Shown here one piece after another: positions 11,518 through 22,699 of a stretch of 64,000 nucleotides of DNA (the first letter of the stretch is position 1; each line of letters begins with the position of its first letter). The notes under the pieces were generated by a model. The model did not search any database, was not told the DNA's origin, and saw nothing but the letters and a program-made list of their open reading frames with translations. Where the stretch lies: assembly GCF_019703515.2 (NCBI RefSeq), contig NC_059368.1, positions 34,746,735 through 34,810,734 on the forward strand, read 5' to 3'. The translations under genes were made by a program, and so were the position numbers. The DNA is from Myxocyprinus asiaticus (Eukaryota; Chordata; Actinopteri; Cypriniformes; Catostomidae).

Positions 11518-12598
11518 GCATGGATATAATACATGGATTCTTTTGAATGTCTATCAATGGAGAAAGAAGCTTTTTTTCCCTGCGTAATGGTGTAGTCATG
11601 GCATCTACCAGCAGGGGCTGACAGGACCGTGCCAACCAGCCAAATCCTGTCCTGTTGTTGACTCATTGCACAGTGTTTTGGTCCTTTCAGTTTATGTATA
11701 CTAGCAGAATATACAAGTAAATAAATAACATTAATATTCAGTAAGAATATGTTTAAGAAGAAATTATTTCCAATAATTTTTACACATTTTATTCCTTTGT
11801 GGTACCAATGCCACATTGTAGCATACATGAGATATGTAAATATATTGTTTAGCCTAGTGATTTTCAGCTGAGATATTGGAACACCACCCACTGACTGCTT
11901 TATGAAATATGCATGTAGTGAAAAAATGTGATTTAGCACTATCGTTAACATGCCTGTGTCTGGTTTAATCAGATTTTCACCTCCAGATTAGATTTTCCCT
12001 AAAATAATTTGGTAATGTATTAGTACAGCAGCCTAAAACTTGTACATTACAAGGTCTTGTATGATTATTAAATGAAGGGATAGCCATCTTTAAGTCCTTT
12101 TAAGTCTGATTTCTTTCTCATACAGTACATCTGTAGTCCTTGAACATACAAAATCAGTCTGCTATATTAAGATCCTCCCCTGTGGGAATCTAGCAGATGT
12201 GCCTCAGCGCACACTTCCTTATCATTGTGATGTGTCAAGCCCTGGAGCTGAATGATGGAAAAGCACGGAAACCTGGTGACAAGCCTTCTGCAGTGAGAAG
12301 AACAGACAGAAAGGAGGAGGTGGCGGGGGAAGAGCAAGAACATGAATGGGAGAGAGATAAAGAGCAAACATTCATTTGCTCAAAGGCACTTATTTGCTAT
12401 CTTAACTTTTACACTCCTAATCTTTTTAATAACACTGGTTGTAACAAATTTTACTGTGTGTTGTAACAAAAGAGATGTTCAGGTTGTAATAGAAAAATCC
12501 AGGAAGAGAATTAGCATTTTCTAGCTATGGGTTCCCTCAGGATTTTCCTATGGGTTTTTATAATCACGATTTTGGACATATGAATAAAATAAAGTCTG

Positions 12599-12668
12599 TG
12601 GTAAACATTACTTGAAGATTCTTGGATGTTTTGTTCTACAACATAAATTACACCCAGTCATACCTCTT
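12599..12668. repeat. Left arm of inverted repeat flanking LINE and DIRS
   Basis: The sequence contains TTTTGTTCTACAACATAAAT and ACTTGAAGAT, and is an inverted copy of 17723-17797. The two arms lie just outside the LINE/DIRS block, so they may be the termini of one older palindromic element split by later insertions. Confidence 0.6.
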
Positions 12669-14391
12669 TTTTTCTCTGATTAAAATGTTTTATTGATTCA
12701 TATAGATAAGAAAAGCAAAACATATATATATATATAAAATCACACACATTTAAAACTAAACTTCTCTCTCCACTGCCCCTCCCCGAGAGCCCTCCAAAAA
12801 CACCAAATAGCTGCCCCATTTCCCATCAAACGAATCTCAATTCCCTAGCCTTCTACATGATGCTTCCTCAAAAGCCGCCACCCTCCCCATCTCCATGCAC
12901 CATTCTTGAAATGAGGACGCTTCAGCCGACTTCCATCCCCTTTAAACAATTTATCTGCCAATCATAACACTGGTTAGGACCCAATTTTTATGCGTTTATC
13001 CCCTATATTGATGACCGCCCCATCGCCTAAAATACAGAGTCTGGGGCAAAATGAAATTTGAGTGCCCAATACATCACAAATAAAACTCTGAACCTTCAAC
13101 TAAAATTCTTGGATCTTTACACACCACCAAAAAACATGAGTTGTGTCTCCATCTTCTGATTGGCATCGCCAGCAGGTGGGTGTGTCTTTAAGACAAAGCC
13201 TATACAATCTAGAGAGGGTCCAATAGAATCTATGTAAAATCTTGAATTGCATAAGGCGCACCCTTGCATCTCTAAATGCAGGCTTGATGTTTTTTTAGAA
13301 TCCTAGCCCACACTCCCTCCTCCAATACTATATTTAAATCTTTCTCCCATAATCTCTTCACAGAAGTTAAAGCTCTATCCTCCAGACTCTGAATTAGCAA
13401 GGAGTTATACAATGATGCCTCATGACCTTTTCCAAAAGCAGTAATCACCACTCCCAGAGTATCTGCCACTTTAGGTGGGTGTATGCTACTCCCAAAAATA
13501 GTACAGAGCAGGTGGCGCAGAGATCTGGGAATCCCAAAATGTTGAACCAAATTTTCAAAGGATCTCAACACTCCACTCTCATATAGGTCACCAAGTGTAT
13601 TAACCTCCCTCACAATCCACTCTGACTAGCAGAAAGGGGACTTATTAATACATAATTTTGGGTTCAGCCATATGCTCGAGGCAACATTTAAATAAATGTC
13701 CGAATTAAACACTCTGGACACTTTTGTCCATACCGAATGCAAATGCGAGATAACGGGGTGTAACTTAACTTCTCCGATTAGTTTGAAAGAAAGGCTTTGC
13801 AATGGTGAAATAGGGGCAAGATCTTCCTGTTCATTTACAAAACCAGGGAGGGGCTCTCTCAGGTGGAAGCGACCAATGAGCCAAATTTCTGATACCGAAT
13901 GCATAATAATAAAACAAAATCTTGGGTAGGCCTAGCCCACCTTTTTCAATCGGCCTATGCAACTTACTAAAATGTAATCTGGGACGTTTACCATTCCAAA
14001 TGAAGGAGTTCGCTATGCTATCACATTGCTTGAAATAAGAGAGGGGGATATCCATAGGCAGAGACTGTAGCAGGTAGTTGAATTTTGGAATACAATTCAT
14101 TTTGGTAACATTAACCTTCCCAATCATAGATAAATGTAATGAAGCCCACCTGCCCACATCGCTCGAAAACCTTTTTATTAAAGGGTCAAAATGAACTCTA
14201 ACTAACTCACACAAATTTGCTGGGAATAAAATACCCAAATACTTAATGCCCTGTTTGGGCCATTGGAAGGCACCCGGATGAAAAGCCGTTACCGGGCAGT
14301 ATGCTGTCAGAGACAAAGCTTCGGATTTAGAACAATTAACTCTGTATTCTGAGAACTTAGAAAAGGAATGAATAATTTTGTGGAGGCAAGG
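12669..14391 (-). mobile_element. Tx1/L1-like LINE, 5'-truncated copy 1
   Basis: Minus-strand LINE 3' half of about 1.7 kb. Its 3' end lies at the left and contains (TA)n at 12722-12736 followed by AT-rich tail sequence. The end of copy 2 at 24124-24180 has the same layout. The coding part is the C-terminal half of ORF2. The right edge abuts the DIRS terminal repeat at 14396, so either the DIRS element inserted there or a deletion joined them. No target duplication is visible. Confidence 0.8.
13140..14391 (-). pseudogene. LINE ORF2 C-terminal region (copy 1)
   Basis: Three consecutive minus-strand frames (13831-14394, 13626-13904, 13272-13613) give the post-catalytic part of a Tx1/L1-type ORF2 protein. 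A KYLGILF block and YFKQCDSIANSFIWNGKRPR come first, then KGGLGLPK, AFGIRNLAHWSLPPERAPPW, and the tail to a CWQC...H..C cysteine-histidine motif near 13145-13175. Such proteins nick DNA and copy LINE RNA. The endonuclease and the RT active site are absent here, and frameshifts separate the blocks. Copy 2 has the same blocks with about half identical residues by eye. Confidence 0.8.
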
Positions 14392-14395
14392 CATA

Positions 14396-14790
14396 GATCG
14401 TCTCGGTTACTGTCGTAACCTCCGTTCGCTGATGGAGGGAATGAGACATTGTGTCAATGTAGTGACACTAGGGGTCACTCTTGAGAGCCCCGATCACCTC
14501 CGATCTTTGAGAAAAGGCCAATGTGGAATTTGCATGCCACTCCCCGAGACATACGGGTATAAAAGGGAGCTGGAATGCAGGATTCATTCAGGTTTTGTGC
14601 TGAGGAACCGAGACATGGTCCTGGCCATTTCAGCGGCTAGTACAGCGTTGTGGCAAGAGGGACACAACGTCTTGTACCCTCCATCAGGGAACGGAGGTTA
14701 CGACAGTAACCGAGACATTCCCCTTCTGTCACTCACTCGACGTTCTGTCGATGTAGTGACACTAGGGGTCCCTATGGAAAAATGCCACAA
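14396..14790. repeat. DIRS left terminal region with internal palindrome
   Basis: GGTTACTGTCGTAACCTCCG near 14403 recurs inverted as CGGAGGTTACGACAGTAACC near 14694, with further arm sequence on both sides. The arms enclose about 250 bp that carry an octamer, a TATA box and a short leader. A third segment, GACACTAGGGGTC, occurs at both 14465 and 14757. The same arrangement is found at 58663-59060, so it is the normal end structure of this DIRS family. Confidence 0.75.
14528..14565 (+). promoter_or_regulatory. DIRS core promoter: octamer and TATA box
   Basis: ATTTGCAT (14528-14535) lies 22 bp upstream of TATAAAAG (14558-14565), followed by GAGCTGG. The same pair occurs in all four DIRS ends of the window (57323, 58829 and, inverted, 62360 for the TATA). 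Conservation of both elements at fixed spacing supports a Pol II promoter in the terminal repeat. Confidence 0.6.
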
Positions 14791-15555
14791 CAGCTGAACT
14801 GTTTTACGTGAACTGCCGATGCAGGTGCAAGCAAGCTGCTGTGTACGTAATAGCTGGTGCATCAGACTGCATGTAACCTCCCCAAATGCCCCAAAATACG
14901 TCATGTAGTTCCCTGCATCCCTGGGGGGGTAAGCGACGTAACTAGCATGGGAGCAGGCCGCGCCAGCCGCGGCCTTTTCTCTCTATGCTTTCTCTCCACA
15001 GAGTAATAGATTCAGCTGGGGCCATATAACGCTATCATACACATCGGGGAAGGTGTTCTTTTCCTTTCCTATTCTTTCAGGGGGAAAAGTCCCCATGGAG
15101 ACCACATCCTGCCCAAAAGGGGAGGTTGACATGTGGCAATACGACACATGGGCTCAGCAGCCGCACATGGAAGAGGTGCGGTGGTAGGTCCCACCACGAA
15201 AAAAAGGGGGGAACTCTACAAACACAGCAACCGAGGGCAGAGAAAGCTCTGCCCAAGGGAGATGCGGGTCCGCCGACAGGGTGACCGTACCGCGGAATAT
15301 ACATCACAGGGGTTACCGGAGTAATCGGCACCTGTGGAGCATCTATCCCAGTACAGGGCATATTAGACCCCGTAGTGGGGCTGGCTGCGAACTCCTCCAC
15401 CGAGTTCGTGAACCATAGGGCTAGGGAGGAAGGACATCCGGGGTCCAAGACTTCGTGAGCTCGACTGGTGGTAAAAGCGCACGTTCTCGCCTCAGTGGAG
15501 GGGAATGGCACTATACGCAAGCGATACACCCGGCCAGCTGTTCCGTATTACCGAA

Positions 15556-16190
15556 CTCTACTTGTTCTTACCTGAAAGAACACGGGATGAAACCGGCTCA
15601 ACCCGGAGATTGTAAAATCTCGCGAAAGTATTGGGTGTTGCCCAGCCTGCTGCTCTGCAGATGTCTGCTAGAGAGGCGCCATTGGCCAGTTCCCACAAGG
15701 ATGCCACACTCCTTGTAGAGTGTGCTTGAACCCGCAAGGCCAATGCAATGGCGTCCACGATCCAGTGGGCAAGCCTTTGTTTGGAAACAGCGTTCCCTTT
15801 CCGCTGTCCACCACAGCAGACGAAGGCCCAGGAGGACCACGGTGAGATCCCATGAGGGGAAGAGGCATGGCCTGGGAGGATTAAGCCTCCGGGCGCCTTT
15901 GAGGAACCTAATGATCAGGTCGTGCTGTCCAAGGGACTTACCGTCGACTGTGTCGTGGTGAGCCGCTATAGCGGCTACATAAACCTTCAAGTTGGAGGGG
16001 GACAGCCGCCCTTCCAGCCTCTCCTGCAGAAATGAGAGCACTGACCCGACTGCGTATCTCTGGGTGTCTTCGGCTCGGGAAGAACACCAATTCACGAATA
16101 AGCACCGCTTTAGGGCATAAAGCTGCCTGGTAGAGTGAGCTCTGGCTTGAGTGATCGTGTCTACAACTGCTGGTGGTAGACCACTTAGAC
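15556..16190 (-). pseudogene. DIRS tyrosine recombinase (copy 1, internally deleted)
   Basis: The N-terminal part reads ARAHSTRQLYALKRCLFVNW, then LSPSNLKVYVAAIAAHHDTV and LIIRFLKGARRLNPPRPC. It then jumps, at about 15830, to a CGGQRKG-type segment in another frame and ends with QAHSTRSVASLWELA and NTFARFYNLRVEPVSS. The last parts supply the HxxR box and the nucleophilic tyrosine of the family. Compared with copy B at 59808-60640, about 115 residues holding the first catalytic arginine (SIKRVGDLQ) are missing, so this copy cannot catalyse recombination. Confidence 0.8.
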
Positions 16191-17498
16191 CTTCCGCGTC
16201 CCATCCAGGGGCCAGACATGGAGATTCCAGAGGTCTGGGTGCAGATGCCAGAGGGTGCCCTGTCCCTGAGAAAGAAGGTCCTTCCTCAGGGGAATCTGCC
16301 AGGGAGGTGCTGTCGCAAGGAGCGTGAGGTCTGAGAACCAAGTCTGAGTGGGCCAGTACGGGGCCATGAGGGTGACTTGTTCCTCGTTCTCCCTGACCTT
16401 GGACAAGGTCTGTGCAAGAAGGCTCACTGGGGGGAACGCGTATTTGTGCAGCCCCTGGGGCCAGCTGTGTGCCAGCGTGTCTGTCCCGAGGGGGGCTCCC
16501 GTCAGGGAATACCATAGCGGGCAGTGGGAGGATTCCCAGGAAGCGAACAGGTCTACCTTTGCTTTGCCGGATCGACTCCAAATCAGCTGGACTACCTGGG
16601 GGTTGAGTCTCCACTCTCCACTGAGTGTTGCCTGCCGCGACAGCGTGTCCGCTGTGGCGTTGAGGCTGCCCGGGATATGAGTGGGCTGTAGCGACCTCAG
16701 CCACTGCTGACTCCAGAGGTGGAGATGGCGGGCGAGTTGCGACATGCGACAAAAGCGTACTCCGCCTTGGCGAATTATATATGCTACTGTCGCTGTGTTG
16801 TCGGAGCGGACCAACACTTGATTGCCCTGGATCAACGGCAATAGCCTCCACAGGGCGAGTAGTACAGCCAGAAACTCTAGGCAGTTGATGTGCCAACCCA
16901 GTCACAGTCCTGACCAGGAACCGGCTACTGCGTGCCCGTTGCACACAGCGCCCCAGCCCAGTTTGGAGGCATCTGTGGTGACCACGACACGTCTGCACAC
17001 TTGCTGTAGGGGAACTCCTGCCCATAGAAATGCAAGGTCTGTCCAAGGGTTGAATAAGTGGCGGCAGAGCGGCATGATAGCTACGCGATGTGTGCCGCGG
17101 TGCCATGCCCGTCTCAGGACTCGAGTCTGAAGCCAGTACTGAAGCGGTCTCATATGCATCAACCCAAGCGGCGTGACTGCCGCTGAGGAAGCCATATGCC
17201 CCAGGAGCCTCTGGAAGTGTTTCAGTGGAACCGCTGTCCTCCACCTGAATGACTTCAGGCAGTTCAGCACCGACTGCATGCGCTTGCTTGTGAGGCGCGC
17301 TATCATTGAGACCGAGTCTAACTCCATGCCGAGGAAAGAGATGCTCTGAACTGGGGAGAGCTTGCTCTTTTCCCAGTTGACCTGAAGCCCTAGATGGCTG
17401 AAGTGCCTGAGCACCAAATCCCTGTTCGTGCACAGCAACTCTCGAGAGTGTGCTAGAATCAGCCAGTCGTCATGATAGTTGAGTATGTGGACGCCCAC
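16185..17498 (-). pseudogene. DIRS reverse transcriptase and RNase H (partial)
   Basis: Two overlapping minus-strand frames cover this. The first (16902-17498) opens with the RT catalytic motif ILNYHDDWLILAHS, a DIRS-type YxDD box, then the thumb segment VNWEKSKLSP and FLGMELDS. It continues into RNase H with VVTTDASKLGWGAVCNG. The second (16185-16841) supplies VRSDNTATVAYI, IPGSLNATADTLSR and the region after RNase H (KVDLFASWES, WPTQTWFSDL) that is typical of DIRS elements. RT motifs before the YxDD box are absent, and a frameshift separates the frames. Confidence 0.85.
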
Positions 17499-17505
17499 TT
17501 CCCTT

Positions 17506-19418
17506 AATGTGTAATCCCTTCAGTGTGTTACTCCACTGACTTTATGAAAGACATCAGTCATACCTTTTGTAAAATAGAATGTTGCTAACATGTTGCTAGA
17601 CAAGGACCACATGTTTTTCTGTTTCATCAGGAACGTATGTGGTAGTTGTTAGCGTCTTGTTGGAAATTGTTTTTTTTGTTGTTGTTATTTTTGGTAACAT
17701 GGTGGCTTCAAAATTCACATTTGAGGTACAGTATGACTGTGTGTAATTTATGTTGTAGAACAAAACGCCCAAGTATCTTCAAGTAAGGTTAGTTTATTTT
17801 TCAAGTAAGGATAGTTTACCTTAAAGTCTTGGCAACAAATTAGCTACTGAACATTTTCTTTGTTAATGGCCAGGGAAAAATATACAGTGCACCAAACACA
17901 TGTTGACCTTTTGTGACAATTTGCACAATTTTGTCACATTAAATGGGGTAAGATGGGGTAACAATGGAATGTACTATTTCATGTGAACATCTACACTTGC
18001 ATTAAAGAGAGTTTTATAAGCTTTTCAGTAACATTTAATAAGTAAAACAATTATGAAGGAGGCACAAAATGATTCATGAAACAAAAAATGGAAAAGATAA
18101 AATACAGAAATATTAAAGCATTGTTTTGGCCAACAAATATTGTAATTGATAAAGTGCGTACATTTATGTCATTTAAAACCCATGAGTTTTTTGAGACTTG
18201 ACCTTTGATCAAGACTCACAACATTAATGAACTAATTATACAGGCTTTGATCCATTATACACATTTATCAGTGTTACATATAAGCTGGTCATACATAACC
18301 AGCAGTCCTGCTCTGAGCCAGTATACATAACTTGCAACAAATTGTTACTCTGGGATATTCAACTCAACGCCTCTCTGGTGATGTAGATCTGGGGCAAAGA
18401 GGAAGATGCTGATTAATGGTGTAAACCATCCACCAAGGCATATTAAACCTTTTGCTTAGGGAAACACTTAATGTTATAATATTGTGCTGCCCTTCATCAT
18501 ACACATATCAGTACTTTCTCTGTACTCACCCACATATTACTCACAGACATTAAAATGATGATGCATGCTTTTAAAGGGAAAGTGTGCAATTTCTATGCCA
18601 CTGACATCACCAAATTGAAATGCAAAGATCATTTCTGATTTCAAAACGTTTTCCTGAATATCTAAAAAATGATACACTTCACCTTGTACCGTAGTTTGAG
18701 ATTAATTTCATCTAAACAGATAGAAACATTGGTGGACAGTAACAACATATTTTTAGGTCATTTTTGGGTAATTTCTTCATTACAGGTGACCCTTGCTTTA
18801 ATGAATGCCAGTATGGTTTTATAATATGAATAATCATATAATTAAAAATAATCATACTGTACCATTGCATTCACATCAAGTTGCATTAGTTTAACCATAT
18901 TTACTACTATTGTATTGTTCAGTTCGGTGCTGTCATTTTACAGTTTAAATGTAGAAAATGCATTGTATGTTTGCAAAAAAGTTTTAATTGAATAGTAGCA
19001 ATTAAAGGTCATTATATTTCAGGTCAGCACTACATCAGAGACCATCTGGGAAAAGAGATCAGGTCCTGGTCACCAGGTGATACCCATAACACTTCTGATG
19101 AAGAAGACTTGAAACACAAATACACTCTGGAAAGTGCCAGGCAGTCGGAGGTTGCCTCCTACTACTTTTAATCAAGTTACTATTTAAAAGGAATAATTTT
19201 ACTTTGACTGGAGTAATATTTCATCAGGTTATCTGTACATTTACTTTTACTCAACTCGGGATTAGTGTACTTTGTCCACCACTGGATAGCAATCAGGTGG
19301 GATTGAAAATGAAATACTCTCAAATTATTATAAACTCACATCGAAATTGAATGAGTGTAAAAACATGTCACTTGTAAAGCCCAAGACCAGTGGGCAGTCT
19401 ACATTTGCATTTAGGTCT
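17506..19418. other. Unassigned sequence
   Basis: The first 220 bp may be the remainder of the element whose arms are at 12599 and 17723. A segment at 18574-18620 starting AAAGGGAAAGTGTGCAATTT resembles the MITE ends at 27445 and (inverted) 31760-31800. No gene or RNA was recognised. Confidence 0.45.
17723..17797. repeat. Right arm of inverted repeat flanking LINE and DIRS
   Basis: Contains ATTTATGTTGTAGAACAAAA and ATCTTCAAGT, the inverse of the left arm at 12599-12668, with a few substitutions and short gaps. See the left arm for interpretation. Confidence 0.6.
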
Positions 19419-19420
19419 AA

Positions 19421-19908
19421 AGCCCAAAGTATACTTCGGTCAGACGCAAATGCTAGGCATCTGCGTATAGAACACATGACGCAAATTTTGTCATCAGCAG
19501 AGTGCTCAAGCACTGAACATGTGCAGCCCGATTTTTCTAACCATGCATACTCTAAACATGCATTGAATTATTTGCATTAATTCATGGGTCCACAAGGTGA
19601 AAACACTCACAGTTGAGCCGCTGCTGCCACAATACAAGCGCTAGAAGATGTAATTGCCGCTAAACAGACAAAGGCAGAAAAAACATCAGTGGATGTGCAC
19701 TTCAAGAGCATGTGTGTGAGGAGGTCAGGAAATACCCGCATTTGTATAACTTGAGTCTGAAGGAATATAAAGACATCTTTTGCGTCTAAACTCCTGAAGA
19801 GAAATAGTCCTGTATCTCATAGCAGTCGTATTCACAGTCATATCAAGTATACTTCGGAAGTCTAGCGTTTGACACTATGCAGACACTAAGCAAAATATAC
19901 TTTGGGTT
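19421..19908. mobile_element. MITE with AGCCCAAAGTATA ends, 488 bp
   Basis: Left end AGCCCAAAGTATACTTCGG and inverse of right end AACCCAAAGTATATTTTGC match at most positions. TAA lies before the left end and TCA after the right end, so a degraded TWA target duplication of PIF/Harbinger type is possible. No coding sequence; the ORFs 19328-19513 and 19347-19580 overlap on opposite strands. Confidence 0.6.
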
Positions 19909-21074
19909 TCATGTAAAGTGTTTTCTCAGACAATAATGATTCAAATTCTCCACAAAGGATGAGCATGCTCAATTTCCTGCCTTACAAAGTTTTTATCTCT
20001 TATCTTCATCTTTTTTGAATTAGGACAAAAGTCCCCAGTGCCTGCGGAGGCGCTGTGTCTGAATAGTGTCCATTATCTTCCAATGCTTCCACTCAAATGA
20101 TTATTTTCAAGTGAGGAATGCACGGTTCATTTTTTATGATGCAGAATAAATTAACATCTAAAGTGGAATGCCTCCCAAAATTTGCATTCAAATTAGATCA
20201 CGCCCCCTCATGCTCCATGTGAGCAATGGCTCTGCTCTCTCCCTGTCCTGTCCTACTTCCCTGGTACTGTCATCATTATAGACTCCATCTGTTCATCTAC
20301 AAGGGAGAGAGATTTGGCATTAAGATTCATCTGTAGCCCAAGTTATAAATCACATCTTGACTGGATGAAAGCAGGCAGTTAGCAGAAAGCAATGAGTATA
20401 CAGTTTGTGCATGTCGGTGCACAGTAATGAAAGTAAAATAAAATAGGGTATGAAAGGCTGGTTTCTTTGTACAGTGGCTTAAACACTCAAGATTATGATT
20501 CAGCAAAGTCATATGATGATAAATTTAATGTGCTATGTCTCTGCAGTTAATTTTTAATCATGTTATATTTTAATTATTATGATCATGTTATAATTTTCAG
20601 AGATCCAAAGGCTTAAGGCTGTAACCTTAAAATCATATAAGTATTTTTTTTTTTAATTGTGAAGGGATATATTTTATTTAATCCAGAGAAAATCTTGTCT
20701 TTGGGAGAGAAAAAACTACAATCAATACAAAAGAGTTATTTTATTATCAATTCAAGTATTTGCATACCTGGAAAATATAACATTATCTGTGGTGACTAAT
20801 TATGGTGACTAAATAATATATCACATGTGACTGACTCAACATATTTCACATGACTAAGCAAACTGGGAAAGACCATTTGCATTAGGAAAAAGCAAAACAG
20901 CACACTACATCTGAAAAGGTTCAGCATTTTCTGGCCAACAGGTCTGGAAGTTATATTCAATATCTGTTCTGTATAATTTTTCATTTCAATCACCATTTTA
21001 ATCCTACACAATATTTATCATCATCACGCTGTCTTTTCACTTTGAATATGGAATACACATGATTTTGAACTTCA
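19909..21074. other. Unassigned sequence
   Basis: No gene or repeat structure was recognised. The part at 20035-20290 is non-repetitive with balanced composition, which is compatible with conserved non-coding DNA but does not show it. Confidence 0.4.
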
Positions 21075-21940
21075 TTTGAACTTGCGCATCTTGATCTGTC
21101 TGAATATGTATGCACCCAATGCTGATGATCAGAACATTTTGATAGATCTTGAAGGGAATCTTCAAGCAGCTGGGCTCCTTCATGATATAGTTTTGGGTGG
21201 AGACTTCAATCTTTTAATGGATCCAGTCCTTGATCATAGATGATGCAAAGGTGTGTAGACCCTTTACAGGAACACTGACACTACAGAGGATGTGTAAAAA
21301 TCTTACAGACATTTGGAGACTTCTGAATCCATCTGGGAGGGACTACACTTTTTGTTTCATCAGTCTGTAATATTTACTCTAGAAGAGATTTCTTTTTGAT
21401 ATTTAAGTCCCTTATTCCATCTGCCACTGACTGATCAAATGGGAACATTTTAGTTTCAGATCATGCTTTGGTGTGTTTAGAGATGTTGCCGCATGATGGC
21501 GCTTTAATACATCCCTTCTACAGGACCCGGCATTTCAACAAATGTTAAAGACAGAAGTCAGTGTTTATGTAGAAACCAATTGGTCCTCAGTGTCCTCTGT
21601 GGGCATGGCATGGGAGATGCTTAAGGCAGTTCTTAGGGGGCAGATCATACAATATGCCTCATTCATTAAAACGATCAAAGCACAGGAATTTGTAGAATTG
21701 GAAAAGAGTATTAAAAGTGCTGAAACAGAGCTGAAGCACCAAATGTCATCCAATGGTCTTAGAGAGTTGACTCAGCTAAATTATAGGTACAATACTATTT
21801 TGTCACAGAAGGTAGAGTTGTGGTTATTCAGGGCAAGACAGACATACTTTGAGTCAGGGGACAAAGCAGGGAAAATTCTTGCCAGATATGCAAAACAGAG
21901 AGAGTTTATTTCCACAATTCCTTCAGTGAAGTCTTCTTGA
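21075..21940 (+). pseudogene. LINE ORF2 endonuclease end and linker (copy 2)
   Basis: The first part reads ICLNMYAPNADDQN and then DIVLGGDFNLLMDPVLDHR, matching the APE-type endonuclease block with its GDFN motif. Stops follow. The frame 21542-21940 gives the helical linker between endonuclease and RT (SIKSAETELKHQMSS, LWLFRARQTYFESGDKAGK), which matches the W..ra...w...Gd...k pattern upstream of LINE RT domains. The N-terminal catalytic residues of the nuclease are missing. Confidence 0.75.
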
Positions 21941-21959
21941 GGCAATATATTTACTTCTG

Positions 21960-22656
21960 CAACAGATATTAATAAAGCCTTTAAAGAATTATATTTAGAT
22001 CTTTATAGCTCCACGTCTATGTCTACCGATAAGGATATTTGCAACTTCGTAGAGCAATTACAACTTCCTAAATTGATGAGTGATCAAAAAGACTTTCTTG
22101 ACTCAGATATTACTTTGGAGGAGCTTGTTGAGGTAATTAAAGCCTTGCCAACAGGTAAGGCACTGGGGCCAGATGGTTTTGCTGTTTTTTAGATCTTATG
22201 TCACAGAACTGGCTCCATTTATGATATAAGTTTACACAGAGTCATTAAAGAAAGGTGAACTACCGCCAAACATGATGCAAGCCCAGATCAGTCTCATTCT
22301 TAAAAAGATAAAGACCCAAATGAATGTAAGAGTTATCGTCCAATTTCCCTGATCCAGTTAGATGAAAAATATTGTCTAAAATTCTGGCTAATCGATTAAG
22401 CAGAGTAATTACATCTATTATACATATAGATCAAGTGGGATTTATTTGTGGTTGTAGTTCTTCTGATAATATTAGACATTTTATAAATACTATATGGTCA
22501 GTAGTGAATGATCAGACCTCGATCGCTGCCATCTCACTTGACACCAAGAAGGCGTTTGAAAGGGTGGAATGGGACTATCTTTTTAAGATTTTGGAAATGT
22601 ATGGGTTTGGAACACTTTTATTGGGTGGATTAAGTTACTTTGTAAACAACCGTTAG
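21960..22656 (+). pseudogene. LINE reverse transcriptase, N-terminal half (copy 2)
   Basis: Pieces in order: ALPTGKALGPDGFAVF (entry motif), then NRLSRVITSIIHIDQVGFI, DNIRHFINTIW and AAISLDTKKAFERVEWDYLF. The last is RT motif A with its first catalytic Asp. The domain then stops after FVNNR, so the YxDD active site never appears. At least two frame changes occur between the pieces. Non-functional. Confidence 0.8.
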
Positions 22657-22699
22657 CATCAGTACAAACTAATGGATTCATTTCAGATTTTTTTCTCTT

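Larger units (their letters stand above)
9788..12598. other. Unassigned sequence
   Basis: Holds a poly-T tract (10934-10959), a long (TA)n tract (11436-11515) and one unexplained ORF (10087-10476). The 191-aa minus-strand ORF at 11376-11951 runs through the (TA)n tract and is an artefact. The segment around 12190-12310 is non-repetitive and of balanced composition; it could be conserved non-coding DNA, but nothing in this window can prove that. Confidence 0.45.
14396..17505 (-). mobile_element. DIRS-type retrotransposon, truncated copy 1
   Basis: Minus-strand element with, in order from the right, reverse transcriptase (from its catalytic motif onward), RNase H, tyrosine recombinase, and a left terminal region with inverted repeats. 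DIRS elements integrate with a tyrosine recombinase instead of a DDE integrase and give no target duplication. The gag part and the first half of RT are missing at the right edge. It sits next to a LINE and inside the inverted repeat 12599-12668/17723-17797. Coding parts are frameshifted and one recombinase segment is deleted. Confidence 0.85.

Noticed and set aside
11376..11951. 191-codon minus-strand ORF
   Set aside because: It is open because it crosses a (TA)n tract that codes for alternating Tyr and Ile; the rest has no domain.
15598..17433. 611-codon minus-strand ORF as one protein
   Set aside because: Only its C-terminal third is a real frame (tracing the DIRS recombinase). The first part overlaps RT/RNase H in the wrong frame, so it is not a single protein.
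21565..21753. Minus-strand ORF inside the LINE
   Set aside because: Antisense to the LINE linker region, which matches family patterns on the plus strand.
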